A stretch of DNA of 58,203 nucleotides from Oscillospiraceae bacterium (GTDB taxonomy: Bacteria > Bacillota > Clostridia > Oscillospirales > CAG-272), in NCBI GenBank assembly GCA_015063535.1, contig SVTY01000012.1, positions 1-58,203 of the forward strand, in the 5' to 3' direction. The notes under the pieces are model-generated. The model did not search any database, was not told the DNA's origin, and worked only from the letters and a program-made list of their open reading frames with translations. A program made the position numbers and the translations under genes. Shown here piece by piece: positions 52,934 to 58,203 of this stretch. The stretch's first letter is position 1. Every line of letters begins with the position of its first letter.

Positions 52934-52962
52934 TAGACAATTCTCGCCAAATACTATATAAT
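52934..52962 (+). promoter_or_regulatory. Promoter of the AraC-like remnant
   Basis: TAGACA (52934-52939), 17 bases, TATAAT (52957-52962), with AGAGGTGA before the ATG at 53005; the surrounding gap is A+T rich. Confidence 0.65.
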
Positions 52963-53004
52963 AAATAGACAAAATTCAACCTTTTATAAAAGAGGTGAAC
53001 AAAA

Positions 53005-53240
53005 ATGCTTTATCAATCTCAACACTCTCTGCGAAGTGACTATTTTATGATAGAGCGAGGACAAAATTTCAGTTTTCCGCCCCATCTTCATTCAAGTTTT
53101 GAATTTATCGCAGTTCCAAGAGGAGAAATGGTTGTAACCAGCGGATCGACCAATATTATTTTGCTCTTCATCTCAAAAAGCAAGCCCGCCTGCCCAATCC
53201 ACGTTATCTTCATTTCATTTCCTCTGGTATTATAGGATAA
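53005..53240 (+). pseudogene. AraC-family regulator with a large internal deletion
   Basis: The first ~47 codons read as the start of an AraC-type sensor domain (MLYQSQHSLRSDYFMIERGQNFSFPPHLHSSFEFIAV, with the HxHxxFE cupin motif). Near 53145 the sequence switches frame to DQYYFALHLKKQARLPNPRYL (53148-53240, ending in TAA), which resembles the last helix of the AraC DNA-binding domain (D-YYF...KK...P--Y). About 200 codons between are missing. The promoter and ribosome site are intact. It presumably once controlled the divergent or convergent sugar-acid genes. Confidence 0.65.
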
Positions 53241-53995
53241 AGCTGAATGGTATTGCCGCCGTCCACTACCAGCTCGGCGCCTGTGGTGTTTCTTGCGTGC
53301 GCCGCAAAATAATATACGGCGTCGGCAATGTCGCTACCAACCGCTACGTCACCGAGTGGCGTAAAGCGAGAAGGTATGTTTGCGTAGAACTTCGGATTTT
53401 TCTCCCAGCGATCGGTTTTAATCATACCAGGAAGTACCGCATTAACACGAATATTGTATTTTCCGAGGTCAAGGGCAAGTCCGTGCATCATGCCAAGTTG
53501 ACCGCCCTTGGATGCTTCATATGCGATTCTGTCGGGAATAGCGCGGTAGGCGGTATTTGAATTGATAAACACGATATTTCCACCGCCATTCTCCTTCATG
53601 CGCTTTGCGGCATACTCGCAAAGGCAGTAATTCCAAACCACATTGGTATTGATTACCTTCATAAAATCAGTAAGTGGATTTTCAAATATCTTCTGCCCAA
53701 GACCTTGATCAGCGGCATTAAGAACAAGAGTGTCTACGAAAAGCCCCTTTGCGTCAATATCCGCAAACATTTTCTCAACCGACGCCTCGTCAACCGTTCT
53801 TTCATCCAGCAATGAATCCATGTGGTAACCGTATATCTCTACGCTTGGAAATTTTTCTGTGTATAGCTTCTCTGCTGCGTGTACCTTTTCCATGCTTCTG
53901 CCCGTGAATATTACGTTCCACCCCAAAGAAGCAAATTTTTCAACTATGGCTACTCCCGTATTTATACACGCCCCTGTTATAAGTGCTGTTTTCAT
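53210..53995 (-). CDS. Short-chain dehydrogenase/reductase
   Basis: This 261-residue SDR oxidoreductase has a cofactor-binding TGACINTGVAI, an atypical form of TGxxxGxG with Asn-Thr-Gly at the loop, NAADQGLG (NNAG equivalent), catalytic Ser in INSNTAYRAIPD and the YEASK catalytic pair. C-terminal DVAVGSDIADAVYYFA and GAELVVDGGNT are classical. ATG 53995 gives the family start; the site ahead is weak. Its end overlaps the AraC remnant by about 30 bases. It probably acts with the dehydratase upstream on a sugar or sugar acid. Confidence 0.87.
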   Translation of the reverse strand: MKTALITGACINTGVAIVEKFASLGWNVIFTGRSMEKVHAAEKLYTEKFPSVEIYGYHMDSLLDERTVDEASVEKMFADIDAKGLFVDTLVLNAADQGLGQKIFENPLTDFMKVINTNVVWNYCLCEYAAKRMKENGGGNIVFINSNTAYRAIPDRIAYEASKGGQLGMMHGLALDLGKYNIRVNAVLPGMIKTDRWEKNPKFYANIPSRFTPLGDVAVGSDIADAVYYFAAHARNTTGAELVVDGGNTIQLYPIIPEEMK

Positions 53996-54007
53996 ATTTT
54001 TCTTTAA

Positions 54008-54038
54008 GGGAAACTTTCTTAAAAGAAAGCTTTTTCCC
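54008..54038 (-). other. Hairpin between the dehydratase and SDR genes
   Basis: GGGAAA...TTTCCC with an inner CTTTC/GAAAG stem lies between the dehydratase stop and the SDR ATG. It could dampen read-through or stabilise the upstream message; the U-run is weak. Confidence 0.45.
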
Positions 54039-54058
54039 AACACCTCTTTCAAAAAATT

Positions 54059-55219
54059 TTAGAAATAAAATGCTGTTTTTGCCGGTCTAATATCTGTAAG
54101 AGCGCCCGTGTAGTGGCGGAGATTGTGCTCGATGTAGGGATGCTTGAGGCATTCTTCCTCATTAAGTTCAATACCGAGTCCAGGGCGGTCGCCTATCTTT
54201 ATGCGTCCGTTCTCGTATATGAGATTTTCATCGGTTATATACTTTCTGTACTCAACGTCGCTGTACATTATTTCAAGAATACAGAAATTAGGACAGCAAG
54301 CGGCGAGCTGAAGCGTTGCGGCGTTAGCTATCGGTCCTGAGGGATTATGCGGAGCGAATGGTATGTAATTAGCTTCCGCAATAGCCGCTATCTTCTTAAG
54401 CTCCATAATACCGCCTGCGTGGGAAATATCGGGCTGAATGTAGTCGCAGGCTCTGCGGCGGAACAATTCGTTGTAGTCAAAACGGGTATAAAGTCTCTCG
54501 CCTGCGGAGATTGCTACGGGGGATTTTTCTCTCACCGCTTGGAGTGCTTCAAGGTTATTGGGCGGTACGGGTTCTTCAAGGAACATAGGCTTGAAGGGGG
54601 CAACCTCTTGTGCTATCTTGATACCCGTGGGAACGTCAAAGCGTCCGTGAGCTTCTATAAGCAGATCGACCTTGTCTCCAACCGCATCTCTTACAGCGGC
54701 GATACAGCGTATAGCCTTATCAAGGTCTTGATTGGATATTTGAAGATAACTCTTTCCAAACGGGTCCCACTTCATAGCGGTGACACCTTTCTTTACAGCC
54801 TCTGCCGCTTTTTCTCCAAACTGCTCGGGTTCTTTAGCGCCCGCAAACCAGCCATTGACGTATATACGGCAATCCTCGTTGACCTTGCCGCCGAGAAGCT
54901 GATATACAGGCACTCCGAGGGACTTTCCGAGAATATCCCACAAAGCCATTTCAACCGCCGACAGAGCGGACATAAGCACAGCTCCGCCTCTCCAATAAGC
55001 ATCACGGTAAATGTCGTGATAGTGCTTTTCTATCTGACGGGGATCTTTGCCTATAAGATAGTCTCTTATATGTTCAACGGCTCCAACAAGAGCCTTTTCC
55101 TTGTATTCGAGAGTTCCCTCGCCTACACCTGTAATCCCCTCATCGGTATACACCTTTACGAACACCCAATTTGTGCGAAAACAATTCACCACAAAAGTTT
55201 TTACATCTGTTACCTTCAT
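54059..55219 (-). CDS. Enolase-superfamily sugar-acid dehydratase (D-galactonate dehydratase-like)
   Basis: This 386-residue enzyme probably removes water from an aldonic acid to give a 2-keto-3-deoxy sugar acid. Metal ligands are Glu189 (LLIEAHGRF), Glu215 (FLEEP) and Glu241 (AGERLY), with His191 and His291 (PHNPSGP) as the acid-base pair, the galactonate-dehydratase arrangement except that the first ligand is Glu and not Asp. The Asp-to-Glu change may mean a different substrate. ATG 55219 follows GAGGA. It is co-transcribed with the SDR; KDG kinase and aldolase are absent here. Confidence 0.85.
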   Translation of the reverse strand: MKVTDVKTFVVNCFRTNWVFVKVYTDEGITGVGEGTLEYKEKALVGAVEHIRDYLIGKDPRQIEKHYHDIYRDAYWRGGAVLMSALSAVEMALWDILGKSLGVPVYQLLGGKVNEDCRIYVNGWFAGAKEPEQFGEKAAEAVKKGVTAMKWDPFGKSYLQISNQDLDKAIRCIAAVRDAVGDKVDLLIEAHGRFDVPTGIKIAQEVAPFKPMFLEEPVPPNNLEALQAVREKSPVAISAGERLYTRFDYNELFRRRACDYIQPDISHAGGIMELKKIAAIAEANYIPFAPHNPSGPIANAATLQLAACCPNFCILEIMYSDVEYRKYITDENLIYENGRIKIGDRPGLGIELNEEECLKHPYIEHNLRHYTGALTDIRPAKTAFYF

Positions 55220-55372
55220 TTTTATCCTCTTTATCTTTATTTTTTTATTTACACAGCGCAAATAACATAATATAATTTTTTGTATTATATATATTATATC
55301 ATTGTTTTTTGGTTAAATATAGTCATATTTTACATGCTTTTTGTCATTATCTTACGATTTGTGGAGGCTGTC

Positions 55373-55507
55373 ATGCTAAAGGGCGGCGAGGACATATACT
55401 GCGGTATTTTTGATAATAGTATTTTAAGAAAAAAAACGAGACACAAAGTGAGGAGCGGACAGTACGCTTTTATAAACCCGAGCTATTTCATAACGATGGG
55501 GGTATAA
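55373..55507 (+). other. Short remnant ORF, possibly a truncated regulator
   Basis: The ATG has GGAGG 6 bases ahead but the frame encodes only 44 residues (MLKGGEDIYCGIFDN...GQYAFINPSYFITMGV). The C-terminal part vaguely resembles an AraC-type cupin segment. It is divergent from the dehydratase gene, where a regulator might sit. This may be noise. Confidence 0.25.
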
Positions 55508-55662
55508 ACCACGTAAGCAAAAAAGAATACTGCGTAAAGTGCGATATTGTAACACTTGTTTTTTAGGTTAACAACCATTCGGTGGAATACCTCCGATATG
55601 CTCATTTTTGCCCGATTTGATGTTTTTTGGAGCAATAAAAGATAAGTTTTTAAAATACAAAG

Positions 55663-55691
55663 ACCCTTGAAAACGTAGTGTTTTCAAGGGT
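55663..55691 (-). terminator. Terminator at the boundary of tRNA-Asn insert 2
   Basis: A 12-bp perfect stem (ACCCTTGAAAAC with GTTTTCAAGGGT) lies 6 bases past the CCA of tRNA fragment B, followed on the minus strand by CTTTGTATTTT. From 55508 to 55662 I see nothing else. Confidence 0.85.
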
Positions 55692-55697
55692 TTCAGA

Positions 55698-55895
55698 TGG
55701 CTCCCCCTGCTGGGCTTGAATATCTGTCATGCTTACTTCCGAAAATATAGTCGTTTTGCGCACCTGCGCTTGCTCGGCTTCAAAGCTCCTTATTTTCGTT
55801 ATCTCCCGTCGCAAAACAACACTCAGTTGTTTTGCTCGGTCGCCTACCGACTTCGCTTAGTTCAGTGTTTTAGCGTATGACCGTTGACCGTAAGA
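55698..55895 (-). repeat. Repeat B: tRNA-Asn 3'-end fragment plus arm
   Basis: It has the same composition as repeat A: 23 bases of tRNA-Asn 3' end ending in CCA, then the conserved arm with the 10-bp inverted repeat at 55811-55835. It has an extra 53-base segment (after 55746) flanked by GAAAATA/TATTTTC, which can fold as its own hairpin and contains GCGC-ACCT-GCGC. Read as the displaced-3'-end boundary of insert 1. Confidence 0.8.
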
Positions 55896-55915
55896 TCATT
55901 TATTTGGGATACCGA

Positions 55916-55929
55916 ATATTCGCGAATAT
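55916..55929. repeat. 14-bp palindrome ATATTCGCGAATAT
   Basis: A perfect palindrome lies just beyond repeat B. It could be an operator or recombinase site. Between 55930 and 56127 I see no gene or other signal. Confidence 0.4.
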
Positions 55930-56127
55930 GATTTTGATATTATCCCCATCCTTTCGTACTGTATTTGTCAACCGTGCATACGGCGATCCGACACAGCAAG
56001 TTACCTTCGATCTTTTCAGTTATGGTCAAACACAGAAATCGAACTCAAAAAAACGACAAACTTTTTTGGAAAAGCCACTCTGCGAAGACCGTTCATTTCA
56101 AAATGTTTATTGACTTATTACGTGTTC

Positions 56128-57231
56128 TTACCCAAATACTTCATGGAAAATTTCTACGTAATCCTGCATGTTTTTCAAGGAAATATTCGGCGGTATTCTA
56201 TGGTCGGGAATCGGAATATAACCACCCTTATCCGTTTCCTTTTTCAGTTCCATCAAATACGCACGAACCTCGTCGGGACTTCTGCTGAGCATATGCTTAT
56301 CAACACCGCCGAACATACGCAGGTCGTCTCCGAATTTCTCTCGCATTTTAGCGGGAGTTGCCCCCCACGTTCCCACTTCAACGGGGAACAAAATATCAAA
56401 TCCAGAGCCTAACCAACAAGGAACAAGGTCATCTACCTTACCGTCCGAGTCAATCAAAGCTAAGGGAACACCGTTCTCCTTATAGAAAGAAATCAACTTT
56501 CGATAATAACGATCATAAATTTCCTTATAAATAGTCGGAGAAAACAGAGGTCCGTTAGAGCCACAACAATCCTCAAAGAAGTAAACAAAATCGAATTTCG
56601 TTACTTCCAAAACAGGTTTCATCAACGTCATGAAATGATCCGTCAGTTCTTCCACGATCTCTTCCAAAAGAATAGGATCGTCGTACATAAGATACGAGAG
56701 TTCTTCCACTCCCATAAAATCTCTCACCCAATTATAAAGCGCACCGCCCATAAAGCAGGTTACCTTATCCTGAGCGTTAAGCGCTTCAGCTCTTTCCTTC
56801 AAATTAGCGGGATAACGTCCAGGAAGCTTGGGGTCGAGGAAACGGCGAAATTCTTTCCAGGATTCACGAGTCGGCTCAAGAGGATATTTCAAAGTATGTG
56901 GCATTGCGGTTTTGCCTTTTTTTATAAGAGACACTTTACCAATATGGTCACGTATAATACGGTGATCCGCAGTATCCTCAAGAATTTCTTGTTGCATATC
57001 CCCAATAGCGCCGAGACAAACCAAGCGCTGCACGCTCCAAAGATCGCCTTCCCATTCCGGATCCATTCCCGGAAGCTGAGGATGCTTATCGCCTTTTTGT
57101 GCGAACGGTCCCTCATAACCCTCATCAATCCAACGCTGTTTGGTTTCTATCCATGTTCCAAAGTAATAACACGGAATGCGATCTACAGGTTGGAAAGTAA
57201 AAACCCGATGGAATCTTTCTCTATGTGTCAT
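56128..57231 (-). CDS. Uroporphyrinogen decarboxylase-family protein (corrinoid methyltransferase-like)
   Basis: This 367-residue protein starts at ATG 57231 with AAGGAG 9 bases ahead. It has the UroD/MtaA/CmuA fold: MTHRERFHRVFTFQPVDRIPCYYFGT, a C-terminal GGVDKHMLSRSPDEVRAYL region and the loop DSDGKVDDLVPCWLGSGFD. The shared residues fit a cobalamin-dependent methyltransferase or demethylase more than heme synthesis (no RxPxWxMRQAG motif). No corrinoid protein is adjacent. It is the sole gene in insert 1. Confidence 0.82.
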   Translation of the reverse strand: MTHRERFHRVFTFQPVDRIPCYYFGTWIETKQRWIDEGYEGPFAQKGDKHPQLPGMDPEWEGDLWSVQRLVCLGAIGDMQQEILEDTADHRIIRDHIGKVSLIKKGKTAMPHTLKYPLEPTRESWKEFRRFLDPKLPGRYPANLKERAEALNAQDKVTCFMGGALYNWVRDFMGVEELSYLMYDDPILLEEIVEELTDHFMTLMKPVLEVTKFDFVYFFEDCCGSNGPLFSPTIYKEIYDRYYRKLISFYKENGVPLALIDSDGKVDDLVPCWLGSGFDILFPVEVGTWGATPAKMREKFGDDLRMFGGVDKHMLSRSPDEVRAYLMELKKETDKGGYIPIPDHRIPPNISLKNMQDYVEIFHEVFG

Positions 57232-57390
57232 AACAAACATCTCCTTGTTGTAAGATTCAAATATTTTCAAATGTGTCAATAAATTTTAAAACAACTCTCT
57301 CTTGTCGAATTCGGCATAATGACATAATTACCCTTGGAAAGTTTTTGCATTTCTAATTTTCTTCAAAAATCACATAAAAGGTAAAAAATA

Positions 57391-57415
57391 ACCCCGAAAA
57401 ACTATATTTCGGGGT
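57391..57415 (-). terminator. Terminator of the functional tRNA-Asn
   Basis: A 9-bp stem (ACCCCGAAA with TTTCGGGGT) lies 5 bases past the CCA, followed on the minus strand by TATTTTTTACC. Confidence 0.88.
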
Positions 57416-57419
57416 ATTT

Positions 57420-57497
<78 letters not shown>

Positions 57498-57536
57498 ATA
57501 TGAAAGGGATACACTGTGTAAGCATATCCCTTTAAT

Positions 57537-57652
<116 letters not shown>

Positions 57653-57733
57653 TCGCTACATCTTTCGATGCAGCAACGCAATGTTTGCGTTAGCAAACTT
57701 GCCATTCAAAAATGCGTTAGCATTTTTAGTAAT

Positions 57734-57849
<116 letters not shown>

Positions 57850-57945
57850 TGCCGATCTTCATCACACTTGCCAAACCTCATCATCGGGGATTCAGTTCGA
57901 CTTCTCCGTATGCGAAAATCGAGCTTGGTTGTCGGCACTGCCGAC

Positions 57946-58021
57946 TGGTGCACCTTCAGGGATTCGAACCCGGGACCCACTGATTAAGAGTCAGTTGCTC
58001 TACCAACTGAGCTAAAGGTGC
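57946..58021 (-). tRNA. tRNA-Lys (anticodon CTT)
   Basis: A 76-base cloverleaf with acceptor GCACCTT/AAGGTGC, anticodon loop CTCTTAA, discriminator A and encoded CCA. The T-stem has one C-U mismatch at the second pair (CCGGG opposite CCCTG). It lies between the 23S and 5S genes. Confidence 0.95.
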
Positions 58022-58129
58022 GAATTTGAAGCGCATCTCTCTTGTGAGGCAATGCCCACAAAAAACCGAATAAAGAGGGAGTAAGAAAGACGAAACTCAA
58101 GAAACTTGTACGTTGTTGAACTATTGAAA

Positions 58130-58203
58130 GTTCAAGCCCTCGGTCTATTAGTATCGGTCAGCTGAACACATTACTGTGCGTACACCTCCGACCTATCAAA
58201 CTT
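58130..58203 (-). rRNA. rrl: 23S ribosomal RNA, 3' end (partial)
   Basis: The minus strand ends with GACCGATACTAATAGACCGAGGGCTTGA, the conserved 23S 3' terminus. The gene continues beyond the window. The mature end is near 58130, and 58022-58129 is spacer. Confidence 0.93.

Larger units (their letters stand above)
51461..55697. mobile_element. Insert 2 of the tRNA-Asn array (about 4.2 kb, sugar-acid genes)
   Basis: Bounded on both sides by tRNA-Asn 3'-end fragments (repeat A at the left, the end of repeat B at the right). Contents are Gfo/Idh, AraC remnant, SDR, enolase-superfamily dehydratase and a short remnant ORF, more A+T rich than the flanking housekeeping genes. No integrase or transposase is visible. 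The boundaries are an inference from the repeats. Confidence 0.5.

Noticed and set aside
55877-56113. A 78-codon frame next to repeat B, considered as a recombinase remnant
   Set aside because: No catalytic residues or family similarity are visible; it partly overlaps the non-coding repeat.

Overview
This window looks like a chromosomal segment of a spore-forming, anaerobic, Gram-positive Clostridia-type bacterium, possibly a gut Oscillospirales or Christensenellales relative. The evidence is the spore genes spoVB, yabP and yabQ, a GlgC/GlgD glycogen system, a tetrahydrofolate riboswitch on folT, a CdaA diadenylate cyclase, DUF815 and YabO-type proteins, and many TTGACA-17-TATAAT promoters. 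Most genes and the rRNA operon are on the minus strand, so minus is probably the leading strand. Plus-strand genes are confined to 10.7-15.5 kb and 48.1-50.1 kb.

Layout. 0.1-8.4 kb: an MsmX-type ABC ATPase, then a co-directional run of tex, an RsuA-type pseudouridine synthase, a 38-residue membrane protein, an EamA transporter, an anchored unknown protein, greA and an S41 protease. 8.5-15.5 kb: a CdaR/PucR-like regulator, rsmE, then on the plus strand a GT87-like membrane protein, a DUF815 ATPase, a ribokinase and mutY. 15.6-19.5 kb: folT-folC behind a THF riboswitch, and a CE2-type esterase lipoprotein. 19.1-29.8 kb: two glycogen transcription units, glgA-glgP-GH13-orf and glgB-glgC-glgD. 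30.0-34.6 kb: the sporulation/division block spoVB-mazG-hup-yabO-yabP-yabQ-divIC. 34.7-45.0 kb: a long operon from cdaA through a mini CdaR-like protein, an FAD protein, recJ, relA, dtd and hemZ to a uridine-kinase-like gene, joining c-di-AMP and ppGpp signalling genes. 45.1-51.3 kb: a secreted nuclease, a small unknown gene, divergent pncB and nadE for NAD salvage, and an M20 peptidase.

51.4-57.5 kb is accessory DNA. Two copies of the 3' end of tRNA-Asn lie downstream of the intact tRNA-Asn gene. Each is fused to the same roughly 130-175 bp arm and each is followed by its own terminator. This is the pattern expected from two successive site-specific insertions at the tRNA 3' end. One insert (about 1.7 kb) holds a single UroD-family gene. 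The other (about 4.2 kb) holds a sugar-acid set: an enolase-superfamily dehydratase, an SDR, a Gfo/Idh oxidoreductase and a deleted AraC regulator. No integrase is visible. 57.5-58.2 kb is the end of an rRNA operon reading 23S, tRNA-Lys, 5S, 5S, tRNA-Asn.

The most interesting items are the integrase-less tRNA-Asn insert array, a terminator-like hairpin that also masks the yabP ribosome-binding site and overlaps a candidate sigma-E promoter, a second candidate sigma-E promoter before spoVB, the mini CdaR, and the tandem 5S genes with compensatory stem changes. All functions are inferred by reading the sequence; no database search was run.
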